A stretch of DNA of 64,000 nt from Firm-08 sp045541535 (GCA_045541535.1 JAZQJG010000034.1:1-64000), one strand, 5' to 3'. Counted from the first letter of the stretch, positions 34,035 through 43,897 are shown. The notes: a model not told the origin generated them from the sequence alone. A program made the numbers and translations.

Positions 34035-34751
34035 TTACAAAGACTTAAGATATTCAATCTCTTTATCATCCAACTTCCGATATTGACCGGCGCGAAGTGT
34101 ACCGATGGAAAGGGTTCCGATCTTTTCTCGTTTAAGACGTAGAACCTCCAGGCCGACCGCTTCACACATACGACGGATCTGTCGGTTTTTTCCCTCATAA
34201 ATTGTAATGCTCAATATCGTACGGTCATCCTTGGCGCGCAGAACCTCAACGTCAGCACTATTAGTCTTATAGCCGTCATCCAATGTAACGCCATCGGCAA
34301 GAGAGCCCAATTGCTCCCGCGTCACCTTGCCGGAAACGATGGTCCGATAGGTTTTACCGATATGATGTCTGGGATGCATCAAACGATTGGCCAACTCACC
34401 GTCGTTGGTCAACAAAAGCAAGCCTTCGCTGTCTTTGTCCAATCTACCGATGGGATAAACACGCTGACCTACGGAACTAACCAGATCAATTACGCATTTG
34501 CGTCCCATTTCATCACTGGAGGTCGTAACGTACCCTCTGGGCTTATACAGCATCAGATAAACCTGTTTACGCTGTGCGTGAATTGGCTCGCCGTCAACGC
34601 AAATTTTCTCATTGCCGGTCACTTTTTGACCGAGGTGGGTTGGTTTGCCGTTAACGGTGACTCGACCATCCTCAATTAGTTTTTCGGCGGCACGGCGGGA
34701 ACAAACGCCCGCATCGGCAATATATTTTTGTAATCTGACTAATTCTTCCAT
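34035..34751 (-). CDS. rluB: Ribosomal large-subunit pseudouridine synthase, RluB type
   Basis: This 238-residue protein has an N-terminal S4 RNA-binding domain (about 5-60) and an RsuA/RluB catalytic domain. The catalytic Asp105 lies in YPIGRLDKDSEGLLLLTNDG. It should modify 23S rRNA near the peptidyl-transferase centre. In many Clostridia it follows scpA/scpB, ytfI/ytfJ and dacF, exactly as here. Confidence 0.93.
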   Translation of the reverse strand: MEELVRLQKYIADAGVCSRRAAEKLIEDGRVTVNGKPTHLGQKVTGNEKICVDGEPIHAQRKQVYLMLYKPRGYVTTSSDEMGRKCVIDLVSSVGQRVYPIGRLDKDSEGLLLLTNDGELANRLMHPRHHIGKTYRTIVSGKVTREQLGSLADGVTLDDGYKTNSADVEVLRAKDDRTILSITIYEGKNRQIRRMCEAVGLEVLRLKREKIGTLSIGTLRAGQYRKLDDKEIEYLKSL

Positions 34752-34786
34752 CTTAAAATTCCTTTATGTTTTTATAACATTTTATA

Positions 34787-35872
34787 TCAAAACCCAAACA
34801 GATGCAATATGAAATCCAATAATTTCCCAAAATTTGATTTTTTCTTCGGTAAAGGCGTTAACGTGCGATCCAGCCGCAACTTCCCTTCTGCAACAGCAAT
34901 CCCGTCACGATACACCTCAACCTTGCCAATGGGCTGATCCTTTTCTCCGGGTAGATAAAGAAAATCCGGCAATGAAAGCCGATATTCAAAATCGCGGTTA
35001 CCATCAATGACAACGCCGCAAATTTCATCACAATAATAACCGGCATCATATCCACCGACAACTGACAATGCGCGGTAAATTTCTTTCTTTTGAAGAAGCA
35101 CCTCTTTAACGCATCGCGAAAAATGCTGAGAGTACAATGTTTTATGAACGTTCCAATCATCTGAACAATTCAACGTTACACAAATTAAGCGGACGCCGTC
35201 ACGTTCCACTGCACTTACAAGACATCTGCCACAAGCTTTTGTGTATCCGGTTTTAACACCAATACATCCATTCAACTCACGCAATAATCGGTTATGATTT
35301 GTCAAAACGGTATTCCCTATTTTATACTGGGATGTTGAAACAATCCTTGCAAATTGCTCATTTTCCAGTGCTACAGCCGTAAGCTTTGCCAGATCCAGTG
35401 CTGTGGTATAATGATCTTCCTCGTCAAGACCCGATGGGTTTACAAAGTGAGAATTGCGCAAGCCAAGTTGCGCCGCCTGTTCATTCATTAAATCAGCAAA
35501 ACCCTCTATACTGCCACCAACATGTACTGCAAGGGCCGATGCTGCATCATTTCCAGATGCCAACATCAAACCATAGAGCAATTGTTCTACCGTCAGTTGC
35601 TGTCCGAGGATCAGATACATTGATGACCCTTCAATGCCAACGCTTTCTTTACCGACGGTAACCACATCGCTTAAATCAGCATTTTGAATCACGGTATATG
35701 CAGTCATGATTTTTGTCAAACTTGCCATAGGTAAGCGAATATTTTCGTTTTGACTATACAAAAGAAAGCCGGAGCTTGCCTCCATAAGCAGAACCGCACT
35801 GTTTTCAGCAGCAGCACAAGGAGTTGCTGAAATTATAACGCATACAATCAAAAAACATACTATTCTTTTCAA
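34787..35872 (-). CDS. dacF: S11 D-alanyl-D-alanine carboxypeptidase (DacF-like)
   Basis: This 361-residue penicillin-binding protein has a signal peptide ending near ATPCAAA. The three S11 motifs are SLTK (S51, K54), SGN (106-108) and KTG (207-209). A C-terminal beta domain and terminal amphipathic helix (LLDFILHLFGF) suit membrane docking. The start is uncertain: TTG 35872 is chosen, with GGGTGA upstream, but GTG 35881 is possible. Both lie against or inside the hairpin at 35880-35907. Confidence 0.9.
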   Translation of the reverse strand: MKRIVCFLIVCVIISATPCAAAENSAVLLMEASSGFLLYSQNENIRLPMASLTKIMTAYTVIQNADLSDVVTVGKESVGIEGSSMYLILGQQLTVEQLLYGLMLASGNDAASALAVHVGGSIEGFADLMNEQAAQLGLRNSHFVNPSGLDEEDHYTTALDLAKLTAVALENEQFARIVSTSQYKIGNTVLTNHNRLLRELNGCIGVKTGYTKACGRCLVSAVERDGVRLICVTLNCSDDWNVHKTLYSQHFSRCVKEVLLQKKEIYRALSVVGGYDAGYYCDEICGVVIDGNRDFEYRLSLPDFLYLPGEKDQPIGKVEVYRDGIAVAEGKLRLDRTLTPLPKKKSNFGKLLDFILHLFGF

Positions 35873-35879
35873 AAAAATC

Positions 35880-35907
35880 ACCCGTCAATACATACATACT
35901 GACGGGT
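35880..35907 (-). terminator. Terminator/attenuator between ytfJ and dacF
   Basis: ACCCGTCA pairs with TGACGGGT (35880-35887 with 35900-35907) and a run of seven T follows on the minus strand. It ends the ytfJ side transcript. The same hairpin contains the likely dacF binding site or alternative GTG start. Confidence 0.7.
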
Positions 35908-35915
35908 AAATAGGG

Positions 35916-36296
35916 TTATTCTGCTTTTTCTTTTTTCTCTTTAGAGAAGAGAGAGGAAACCTTGTCAACCATCTCGGGAAAGTGTGCGGCAATTTTATCA
36001 ATTGCGTCAGGGTTTTCGCTGATGGAAACCACCTTTACGTCGCTGACGGTAATGACAAGAAACGCCACGGGCGTAACCTTAACGCCGCCACCGGCGCCGC
36101 CGCCGAAATTATCCTTCTCAGGTTGCTTGCCAAAGGAGCTGCCGCCGGCTGCAAACCCAAAGGAAACCTTGGAAATGGGAATCAGAGTCACCTGATCGTT
36201 AACGTGAATTGCGTCTCCGATCACCGTGTCAACGTCTACCATTTTTTTAATGCCGTCCAGCGCATTGCTCATTACGCCGTCTAAAGAATTTGCCAT
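35916..36296 (-). CDS. ytfJ: Sporulation protein YtfJ (GerW family)
   Basis: This 126-residue protein fits the GerW/YtfJ family. Features are the VIGDAIHVNDQVTLIPISKV block, a Gly-rich centre (GGGAGGGVKVTPVAFLVI) and a charged C-terminus. YtfJ acts in spore germination in B. subtilis. It directly follows a DUF2953 (ytfI) gene, the usual partner. AGGAGG precedes the ATG. Confidence 0.94.
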   Translation of the reverse strand: MANSLDGVMSNALDGIKKMVDVDTVIGDAIHVNDQVTLIPISKVSFGFAAGGSSFGKQPEKDNFGGGAGGGVKVTPVAFLVITVSDVKVVSISENPDAIDKIAAHFPEMVDKVSSLFSKEKKEKAE

Positions 36297-36297
36297 A

Positions 36298-36897
36298 TTA
36301 TTTTACCTCCTGCTCAATTTCTCGGGGTTGGGACATCGTTTGTAATAAAGCTATTATATCACGAATATTCGTGCAAATCAACACAAGAACAAAATTCAAA
36401 AAAATTACTCTGAAGCGAAGATCAAGTTCAAATTCAGAAAGTTCTCCGTCATAGTCACAGCTAATGGCGATCTCTTTTTTTCCAATTTTTATTATCTCAT
36501 TCAAATAAGAAATTATACCGTACGCTGCTGCATTTACAAGGCCGTATTCCGTCGCAACATCAGCAGGGTCTTCCCCGGAAACGTTAATTTTGATCCGACA
36601 GCGATACAGAGCGAAATGTTTGCAAAACTGCTTGATCAGACTTGCCGCCAACCGGAACAAAATACTAAGTTGCTCCAGTCGCGTTGAAATCGGCCCAATT
36701 TCAAATTTGGATTTTTGACGTTCTTTTTCTTCAGGCTTTGTTTCGGTTTTAATCTTATCTTTTACGAGGTTGATTTTAATCAGAAACCAAAGTCGGATAT
36801 AAACAAAAAACTTATTTTGCGCATACCGTATCACAATATGGGTGGGACAAAAGAGTAAAAATGCAAGTACTGCAATAATAATCGCTGCAACGATCAC
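36298..36897 (-). CDS. ytfI: DUF2953 membrane protein, YtfI-like
   Basis: This 199-residue protein has an N-terminal membrane helix (about 2-20) and an amphipathic C-terminal region. The family pattern YGLVNAAAYGIISYLNEI is present. It starts with GTG overlapping the scpB stop (GTGA) and is followed by ytfJ after 1 nt. Its role in spores is unclear. Confidence 0.85.
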   Translation of the reverse strand: MIVAAIIIAVLAFLLFCPTHIVIRYAQNKFFVYIRLWFLIKINLVKDKIKTETKPEEKERQKSKFEIGPISTRLEQLSILFRLAASLIKQFCKHFALYRCRIKINVSGEDPADVATEYGLVNAAAYGIISYLNEIIKIGKKEIAISCDYDGELSEFELDLRFRVIFLNFVLVLICTNIRDIIALLQTMSQPREIEQEVK

Positions 36898-37460
36898 TCG
36901 CCAAACACCTCGTCCGGAAATTTTTCTTGCGTATCATCTTGTTCTTCGGGAGTTTTGATTTTCGGCAGTGCGGGAAGATCGCCCAATTCATTTATACCAA
37001 ATACACGCAAAAATTCCATAGTTGTACCATATAAAATAGGTCTACCGGGCGCATCCAAACGGCCCTTTTCTTCCAACAAGCCCTTTTCCACCAAAGAATT
37101 AATGCCATAAAAACAATCAACGCCACGGATTTGTTCTACGTAAGATTTGGTCACCGGCTGATTATAAGCCACGATGGACAAAATCTCAAGAGCTGCGTTA
37201 GATAAAGGGGTGTTTCTGCGCTTATCCAGTGCACGGCGAACGTACTCACTATAGGTGGAACTACTGCACATCTGATAACTATCCAGCAAGCGAACGATCT
37301 TCATTCCTCGATCATCCGCCTCATAATCCGTCATCAGTTCTGAAACAAGGGCGTGCACCTCAGAGACCTCAATTTCAAGGCAATCGGCAATATGCTGTGC
37401 GGAAATGGGAGATCCGTTAGCAAACAAAATAGCCTCGGTTGCATATTTTAAATGATTCAT
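36894..37460 (-). CDS. scpB: Segregation and condensation protein B
   Basis: This 188-residue protein carries two winged-helix domains. The hallmark ALEILSIVAYNQPVTKSYVE and GVDCFYGINSLVEKGLLEEKG are present. It binds ScpA in the SMC condensin complex for chromosome compaction. The ATG follows the scpA stop at once (TAAATG), with AAGGAG upstream. Confidence 0.96.
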   Translation of the reverse strand: MNHLKYATEAILFANGSPISAQHIADCLEIEVSEVHALVSELMTDYEADDRGMKIVRLLDSYQMCSSSTYSEYVRRALDKRRNTPLSNAALEILSIVAYNQPVTKSYVEQIRGVDCFYGINSLVEKGLLEEKGRLDAPGRPILYGTTMEFLRVFGINELGDLPALPKIKTPEEQDDTQEKFPDEVFGE

Positions 37461-38183
37461 TTACACGCTCTCCTTCTTCTTTTTATCATAGGTCAGTACG
37501 ATGTCCTGCTGTTCCTGATCAATAGAAACGTAATCCGTTTTAGAAAGTTCAAGAATTGCTAAAAACGTTGCAACAATATCGGATCGGGTCTTGACACTTT
37601 TAAAAAGGTCAAGAAAACGCACCTTGGTGAAACGCTTCAGATTCTTCAATACCGAAAGAATTTTTACGGAAACCGACGTAATCTTTTTAGCCACAATGTT
37701 TTGAAAACTGGAAGAAGGCGGTGGTAAACGACGCTCCATCTTTTCCATCACCTCATGATACGCCTTGATCAAAACGCCCATCTCATAGGTACGCCGTTCC
37801 TTTTTGTCCGGCTCCACAATTTCCGCCGCACGGGTATAACTACCTGCCGCCTGTTCTGAAAGTTGGTGCATTGACGGCACTACGGTTTGATAACGCTGAT
37901 ACTCCGCCAGCGCCAAGGCCAACGGCATACGAGGATCTTCGTCCTCGTCTTCTTTAGGAAGCAGCATTCTGGATTTGATGTAAATAAGGTGCGCTGCCAT
38001 CTCAATAAACTCACTGGCAACCTCCAGATTCATTTTCTTCATCTCTTCCAGTTTTTCCATATACTGATCCAAAATAGTGGCAATGGGAATATCGTAAATG
38101 GACACTTTGTTTTTAGATATTAAATTAAGCAGAAGATCCAGCGGCCCACTGAAAACTTCCAGATCAAAGGTAAGTTCTTCCAA
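37461..38183 (-). CDS. scpA: Segregation and condensation protein A
   Basis: This 240-residue kleisin begins with the family pattern DLEVFSGPLDLLLNLISKNK and has AAHLIYIKSRMLLP in the N-terminal region. A winged-helix end (TDYVSIDQEQQDIVLTYD) closes it. It bridges the SMC heads. The start is a TTG at 38183 with GGAGAG 8 nt upstream. Confidence 0.95.
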   Translation of the reverse strand: MEELTFDLEVFSGPLDLLLNLISKNKVSIYDIPIATILDQYMEKLEEMKKMNLEVASEFIEMAAHLIYIKSRMLLPKEDEDEDPRMPLALALAEYQRYQTVVPSMHQLSEQAAGSYTRAAEIVEPDKKERRTYEMGVLIKAYHEVMEKMERRLPPPSSSFQNIVAKKITSVSVKILSVLKNLKRFTKVRFLDLFKSVKTRSDIVATFLAILELSKTDYVSIDQEQQDIVLTYDKKKKESV

Positions 38184-38194
38184 AACGATCTCTC

Positions 38195-38881
38195 CTACAA
38201 TAAATTGAGTAATTCAAAGGGATAGGACCATAATCTGATCAAAAGCCGAGACACACTTCCCTGCACTGCGCCAATCAGATTATCTACCACCGGTGTGACG
38301 ACTACAAGCAAAATGAAAACGATTTGGATAAGCTGGCCATAACGCACCATAAAGTTGTTATACTGTACCGGTAAAAAATACGACAAAACACGGGAACCAT
38401 CCAACGGATAAACGGGCAAAAGATTAAATACAGCCAAGCTGATATTAAGCATCATCATATATAACAGCAAAAGCAGTAAATTAGAAATGATTTCATAAAG
38501 CATATCGTTCATTGGCAGATGATAAGCAATCACCGTAACCAAAACATACAAAAAAGAGGAAACCAGTGCCAGCAAAGCATTAGAGCCGGGGCCGACCACC
38601 GCCGTATACAGCATCCCTTTGCTGGGATTTCTGAAATTGCCTGGATTTACCGGTACGGGAGTGGCCCAGCCAAAATGAACGATGACCATCATTATAAAGC
38701 CGAACAAATTAAAATGCTTGATTGGATTGAGCGTTAAACGCCCTTCCTCCTTTGCCGTTGGATCGCCCAAGCGGTATGCCATCCAGGCGTGAGCGCATTC
38801 ATGAAAAGAAATGGAAAACAGGATTACGGGGATCCAGAGCACCAGATCCTTCAATCCCTCTAAAGAAAACAGCGAGCTCAT
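38195..38881 (-). CDS. Second M50-type site-2 protease family protein
   Basis: This 228-residue polytopic protein has a degenerate-looking HECAHAWMAYRLGD (zinc motif HECAH, about 27-31) and NLLPVYPLDGSR as the second motif. GDPTAKEEGRLTLNP follows the first motif in the same way as in SREBP-type M50 proteins of the YwhC group. It is next to engB and scpA, which is common in Clostridia. Substrate unknown. Confidence 0.88.
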   Translation of the reverse strand: MSSLFSLEGLKDLVLWIPVILFSISFHECAHAWMAYRLGDPTAKEEGRLTLNPIKHFNLFGFIMMVIVHFGWATPVPVNPGNFRNPSKGMLYTAVVGPGSNALLALVSSFLYVLVTVIAYHLPMNDMLYEIISNLLLLLLYMMMLNISLAVFNLLPVYPLDGSRVLSYFLPVQYNNFMVRYGQLIQIVFILLVVVTPVVDNLIGAVQGSVSRLLIRLWSYPFELLNLL

Positions 38882-39481
38882 TTATACCCCTTCTTCCTCC
38901 ATATCTTCCACAGCTTGCTCGATACACGCCAGCACGTCCTCTTTCCCCTGTAGCGTCTTCGCGCTGAAAGGGATAAAATAAGTGTCGTTTTCCTCGCAAT
39001 ACGCCTCATAAAGAGTAATTTGCTCTTGCTGTTGCGTCTTGTTCAGTTTGTCCGTTTTGGTACCGACGATGATATACGGAATTTCCCGCTCTGCCAGCAT
39101 ATCCGCCATTTGCAGATCAAGGGCTGTAGGCTCGTGCCGAATATCCATCAAAAGAATCACCAAAGCCTTGTTTTCATTGTCAGAAAAATAGGAGCTGATG
39201 TATTCACCCCATTTTTTGAGTTGCAAATCAGAGACCTTGGCAAAGCCATAACCCGGCAGATCCACAAAATAGCAGGTACCATCAATTTTAAAATAATTGA
39301 TTTGAGCGGTTTTACCGGGTTTGGATGAAGTGCGAGCCAAGGCTTTTCGCCCAAGCAAACAATTCAAAATCGAGCTTTTGCCGACGTTGGATTTACCGCA
39401 AAATACAATTTCGGGTAGATCCCGCAAAAACTGTTTTTTGGACACGGCAGAAATTACAAATTCTGCATTTTGATAGTTCAT
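38882..39481 (-). CDS. engB: Ribosome biogenesis GTPase EngB (YsxC)
   Basis: This 199-residue GTPase acts in 50S assembly. G1 is GKSNVGKS (29-36), G3 DLPGYGFAKV and G4 TKTDKLNK. It ends with a short acidic helix. It follows lon by 9 nt, as in most Firmicutes where lon and ysxC are adjacent. Confidence 0.95.
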   Translation of the reverse strand: MNYQNAEFVISAVSKKQFLRDLPEIVFCGKSNVGKSSILNCLLGRKALARTSSKPGKTAQINYFKIDGTCYFVDLPGYGFAKVSDLQLKKWGEYISSYFSDNENKALVILLMDIRHEPTALDLQMADMLAEREIPYIIVGTKTDKLNKTQQQEQITLYEAYCEENDTYFIPFSAKTLQGKEDVLACIEQAVEDMEEEGV

Positions 39482-39490
39482 AACAACTCC

Positions 39491-41908
39491 TTATTGGCCG
39501 ATACGGGAGGAGTTCGACTTGCTTTGCGGAAGAGCAACAAAAGAAGATCTTTTTGACTCTCCCATTCTGGGAGCATACAACAGTGCATGCTCCAAAACCT
39601 GCTCCATATCGGACACGGGCAAGAATTTTACACCTTGCCGAATACTTTGATCCAGTTCAAACGTATCGCTCAAATTATCCTTGGGAATGATCACGGTTTT
39701 AATACCGTGTTTGATGGCGGCTGTCGCCTTTTCCTTCAAGCCGCCGATGGGAAGCACTCTGCCATTCAGGGTCACCTCACCGGTCATGGCAATCTTGTTG
39801 GAAACAGGAATACCGCTCAAAGAAGAAAAAATAGCAGTTGCAACCGTAATTCCGGCAGAAGGTCCATCCTTCGGTACAGCACCTTCCGGAAAATGAATAT
39901 GGATATCCTTGGTTTTATAAAAATCCGTATCTAAACCGTATTTTTCAGCAACGGAGCGAATAAAAGAGATTGCTATTTTGGCAGATTCTTTCATAACCTC
40001 GCCCAAAGATCCGGTCAACTCCAGTTTTCCGTTACCCTCCAGTACGATCACTTCCACGTTCAGCATTTCTCCGCCAACGCTGGTCCAAGCCAACCCATTG
40101 GCAATACCCGCCACGGCGCCGTCGTACAGTTCTTCCTCTTTATAGGTTTTAGATCCCAAAAACTTTTCAAGATTTTTAGCAGTGACGGAAACGTATTTGC
40201 CGCCACCCTCCACCAATTGTCTGGCGGCTTTGCGCATCACCTTGCCAATCAATCGTTCCAGATTACGCACACCGGCTTCACGGGTGTATCCGGAAATGAT
40301 TGCAACGATTGCTTCATCCGTAATGCGGAATTTGCCGCCGGTAAGTCCGTGCGCCTTGCGCTGTTTGGGAATCAAGTGATTTTTGGCAATGGCGATCTTC
40401 TCAAATTCCAGATAACTGGGTACCTCAATCACGTCCATTCTGTCCAAGAGCGGTCTGGGAATGGTGTCCAAGGTGTTGGCAGTGGTAATGAAAAAAACTT
40501 CGGACAGATCAAAGGGTACTTCCATATAGTGATCCGTATAGGTACAATTCTGTTCAGGATCCAGCACTTCCAGCAGAGCCGCACCGGGATCTCCCTTAAA
40601 ATCAGAGCCAAGCTTATCAATTTCATCCAACAAGATCACAGGATTTTGAGAACCGGCATTTTCAATTGCCGCCATAATACGGCCGGGCATAGCGCCGATA
40701 TAAGTTTTCCGATGACCTCGGATTTCGGCCTCATCGTGGACGCCGCCCAAAGAAACTCGGGCAAAATTACGTCCCATAGCCTCCGCAATTGATCTTGCCA
40801 CCGAAGTCTTGCCCACGCCGGGCGGGCCAACCAGGCACAAAATCTGGCCCTTAAGATCACTGAGTTGTTTGACGGCAAGCATTTCAAGAATGCGTTCCTT
40901 TACTTTGACAAGACCGTAATGATCCCTATCCAAAATTTCCTTGGCTCTGTCAAGGGACAGGTTGTCCTCGGTTTTAACGTCAAAGGGCATTTCCAGAACG
41001 ATATCAAGATAACTGCGAATCACAGCTCCTTCATGGGACATCGGCGGCATTTTGGCAAGACGGGATACCTCTTTATAGAGCTTTTGCTTGCTTTTGGCGT
41101 CGATGGACAATTCACCGATGATATCGCGGTAGCGTTGCAAATCTTCAAAGTCGTCCTCGCCTTCGCCCAGCTCTCCCTGAATCACCTTCAGTTGTTCTCG
41201 AAGATAGTATTCGTGCTGATTTTGATCCATATTCTCCTTAACGCGCATCTGTAGGTCATCCTCCAGTTGCAACAGGTCATTTTCCTGCATTAAGGTCTCA
41301 ATGACATACTGCATACGCTTGTAAGGATCAAGATTTTCAAGCGCCTCTTGCTTGATCATATAATCAAAGGCGCTGTTACCGGCAATGTAGTCCACCAGCT
41401 GACCGCAGTCATCAAACTGATTGAGATTAATCAAAACGTCCGGGGTAATCTGATGATTGAGATCCACGTAGCCGGAAAACAATTCTTTAACCAAACGGGC
41501 GCTGGCTGTCTGTCCTGCCGTTTGAATCGGTGCCGCAATTTCATCAATCTTTAACACTTCTGCATTCAGAGAGCCACCGACAGACATTACCTTTAAGAGA
41601 TCAACACGGTATTTACCGTCAACGAAAGCGCACAGCGTGTCATTGGAAACACGCACAACCTGCTTGATTTCGGCTACTACGCCCATAGGAAACAAATCCT
41701 CAGGACCGGGATGATCTTTGGTAATATCCTTCTGCGCCACCAAAACAATTTTTCTATTATGCTTCATTGAACGCTGAACGGCATTAATTGACTCTTCCCT
41801 ACCGATATCAAAGCTGGCGGTGGTGCCGGGAAAAATCACAAGACCACGCAATGCCAACACAGGCAAACGCTCAATGGTATTATTTTTTACTTCAAATTCA
41901 ATGCTCAC
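39491..41908 (-). CDS. lon: ATP-dependent protease Lon
   Basis: This 805-residue cytosolic protease has an N-terminal LON substrate domain (about 15-210), an AAA+ domain with Walker A GPPGVGKTS, Walker B VILLDEIDKL, and a C-terminal serine protease domain. The catalytic Ser lies in PKDGPSAGIT and Lys in GLKEKATAA. It starts with GTG at 41908, with AAGGAG upstream. Confidence 0.97.
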   Translation of the reverse strand: MSIEFEVKNNTIERLPVLALRGLVIFPGTTASFDIGREESINAVQRSMKHNRKIVLVAQKDITKDHPGPEDLFPMGVVAEIKQVVRVSNDTLCAFVDGKYRVDLLKVMSVGGSLNAEVLKIDEIAAPIQTAGQTASARLVKELFSGYVDLNHQITPDVLINLNQFDDCGQLVDYIAGNSAFDYMIKQEALENLDPYKRMQYVIETLMQENDLLQLEDDLQMRVKENMDQNQHEYYLREQLKVIQGELGEGEDDFEDLQRYRDIIGELSIDAKSKQKLYKEVSRLAKMPPMSHEGAVIRSYLDIVLEMPFDVKTEDNLSLDRAKEILDRDHYGLVKVKERILEMLAVKQLSDLKGQILCLVGPPGVGKTSVARSIAEAMGRNFARVSLGGVHDEAEIRGHRKTYIGAMPGRIMAAIENAGSQNPVILLDEIDKLGSDFKGDPGAALLEVLDPEQNCTYTDHYMEVPFDLSEVFFITTANTLDTIPRPLLDRMDVIEVPSYLEFEKIAIAKNHLIPKQRKAHGLTGGKFRITDEAIVAIISGYTREAGVRNLERLIGKVMRKAARQLVEGGGKYVSVTAKNLEKFLGSKTYKEEELYDGAVAGIANGLAWTSVGGEMLNVEVIVLEGNGKLELTGSLGEVMKESAKIAISFIRSVAEKYGLDTDFYKTKDIHIHFPEGAVPKDGPSAGITVATAIFSSLSGIPVSNKIAMTGEVTLNGRVLPIGGLKEKATAAIKHGIKTVIIPKDNLSDTFELDQSIRQGVKFLPVSDMEQVLEHALLYAPRMGESKRSSFVALPQSKSNSSRIGQ

Positions 41909-41986
41909 TTAAAAGACTCCTTGCATATAATCACATTTAATTATACTAAAAAATAACCTTGATAGCAATACTTTTTTATATATTAA

Positions 41987-42021
41987 AAACGGGTAATTTT
42001 TACCGTAAAAATTACCCGTTA
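41987..42021 (-). terminator. Terminator after clpX
   Basis: A long stem (AACGGGTAATTTTT with its complement) around a 4-nt loop, followed on the minus strand by T-rich sequence, lies just after the clpX stop at 42025. Confidence 0.8.
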
Positions 42022-42024
42022 AAA

Positions 42025-43260
42025 TCATTGCTCATTTTTGGTGATAACCGTCGGTTTTTCGGTTTTGTCCACCGCAGCTCGTGTTACAATAACCTCATCT
42101 ACGTTGTCCTGAGACGGCACTTCGTACATAATTTCCATCATAACGTCTTCGATAATGGAACGCAAACCTCTGGCGCCCGTTTTCTTTTCAATGGTGAGCT
42201 CAGCAATTCGCTCCAAAGCGTCTTCTGCAAAGGTAAGCTTGATGTCATCAAAACCGAAGAGCTTTTGATACTGTTTTACCAAAGCATTTTTAGGCTCTTT
42301 CAAAATGCGCAGCATTTCGGTTTTGCCCAAAGGCTCCAAGGTTACGAGCACCGGCAAACGGCCCACGATTTCGGGAATCAAACCATACTTGGAAATATCG
42401 TGATTTTCAATCATACCGTACGTGGTGGCAGAATCATTTTCAAGTTTCTCCTTGAGCTTATTGCCGAAGCCGATACTGCCGCCACCCACACGTTTCTCCA
42501 CGACCTGTGCAATTCCGTCAAAGGAACCACCGCAGATGAACATGATGTTTTTTGTATTAATTTGTATAAATTCCTGGTTAGGATGCTTTCGGCCACCTTG
42601 CGGCGGCACATTCGCCTGTGTGCCCTCCAAAATCTTCAGCAACGCCTGTTGAACGCCCTCGCCGCTAACGTCACGAGTAATAGAAGGATTTTCACTTTTA
42701 CGGGCAATTTTGTCAATTTCATCGACGTAAATGATGCCTTTCTCTGCTCTTGCTACGTCAAAATCTGCCGCTTGCAACAACCGAAGCAGAATGTTTTCTA
42801 CGTCTTCGCCCACGTAACCGGCTTCTGTCAACGTGGTAGCATCAGCGATGGCAAAAGGCACATCCAAGACTTTGGCAAGAATAGACGCCATATAGGTCTT
42901 ACCACTACCGGTGGGACCGATCAACAAAATGTTGCTCTTTTGAATCTCCACGTCATCCTCGGTAGGATGCATAATGCGCTTATAATGATTGTAGACAGCT
43001 ACGCTCAAAGCAATTTTGGCTCGATCCTGACCGATTACGTACTGATCCAAAATCTCCTTAATTTCCTTGGGCTTCAGAAGAATCAATTCCTCATCCACGG
43101 CGGAAGAAATGCGATGCGCTCTTAACGTTTCGCTGACAATTTCGTGACAATATTCCACACATTCATCGCAAATCAGTGCATCATTGCCGGCAATCATCTG
43201 CAGTCTTTTGCCGGAAGGCGCACCGCAAAAACTGCAACGATTCATTCTATCCTTCTCCAT
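42025..43260 (-). CDS. clpX: ATP-dependent Clp protease ATP-binding subunit ClpX
   Basis: This 411-residue AAA+ unfoldase has an N-terminal zinc-binding domain with C9, C12, C31 and C34. Walker A GPTGSGKT, Walker B IIYVDEIDKI and an IGF loop (GGSIGFGNK) for docking to ClpP are all present. AGAGGTG precedes the ATG. clpP lies upstream on the same strand. Confidence 0.98.
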   Translation of the reverse strand: MEKDRMNRCSFCGAPSGKRLQMIAGNDALICDECVEYCHEIVSETLRAHRISSAVDEELILLKPKEIKEILDQYVIGQDRAKIALSVAVYNHYKRIMHPTEDDVEIQKSNILLIGPTGSGKTYMASILAKVLDVPFAIADATTLTEAGYVGEDVENILLRLLQAADFDVARAEKGIIYVDEIDKIARKSENPSITRDVSGEGVQQALLKILEGTQANVPPQGGRKHPNQEFIQINTKNIMFICGGSFDGIAQVVEKRVGGGSIGFGNKLKEKLENDSATTYGMIENHDISKYGLIPEIVGRLPVLVTLEPLGKTEMLRILKEPKNALVKQYQKLFGFDDIKLTFAEDALERIAELTIEKKTGARGLRSIIEDVMMEIMYEVPSQDNVDEVIVTRAAVDKTEKPTVITKNEQ

Positions 43261-43277
43261 ATTTCACACCTCTTGTG

Positions 43278-43306
43278 ATGAAAAGCCGACGCAAAAAGCG
43301 CCGGCT
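43278..43306 (-). terminator. Weak terminator between clpP and clpX
   Basis: AAAAGCCGACGC pairs with GCGCCGGCTTTT (one mismatch) around a short A-rich loop, directly after the clpP stop. A short T run follows on the minus strand, so partial readthrough into clpX is likely. Confidence 0.6.
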
Positions 43307-43312
43307 TTTACT

Positions 43313-43897
43313 TTAGTTTCTTTTTTCAATGACCTTATCAATCAAGCCGTATTCGGCGGCCTGCGCGGCACTCATAAAGTTGTCACGTTCCGTGTCCCGT
43401 TCGATCACGTCCAACGGCTGACCGGTGGCTTCCGAAAGCATTTGATTCAGATTGTGCCGAATCTTTAAGATATGATCCGCTTGAATCTTAATATCCGAAG
43501 CCTGCCCTTGCGCGCCGCCCAAAGGCTGATGAATCATGATCTCACTATTGGGCAAAGCATACCGCTTTCCTTTAGTACCGGCAGAAAGCAAAAATGCTCC
43601 CATACTCGCCGCCATTCCGATACAAATGGTGGATACGTCACAACGGATATATTTCATTGTATCGTAAATAGCAAGTCCTGCGCTGACAGAACCGCCGGGG
43701 CTGTTGATATAGAACTGAATATCCTTATCGGGATCCTGTGCCTCCAGATACAGAAGCTGGGCTACGATCAAGCTTGCAGTGGTATCATTTACCTGCTCGG
43801 AAAGCATGACGATACGGTCGTTCAGCAAACGGGAAAAAATATCGTAGGAACGTTCACCGCGATTGGTTTGTTCAACAACAACAGGTACTAAACTCAT
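43313..43897 (-). CDS. clpP: ATP-dependent Clp protease proteolytic subunit ClpP
   Basis: This 194-residue serine protease forms the double heptamer used by ClpX. The catalytic triad S98 (GMAASMGAF), H123 (IMIHQP) and D172 is complete. GAGGTG precedes the ATG. Length fits the family without extra processing domains. Confidence 0.98.
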   Translation of the reverse strand: MSLVPVVVEQTNRGERSYDIFSRLLNDRIVMLSEQVNDTTASLIVAQLLYLEAQDPDKDIQFYINSPGGSVSAGLAIYDTMKYIRCDVSTICIGMAASMGAFLLSAGTKGKRYALPNSEIMIHQPLGGAQGQASDIKIQADHILKIRHNLNQMLSEATGQPLDVIERDTERDNFMSAAQAAEYGLIDKVIEKRN

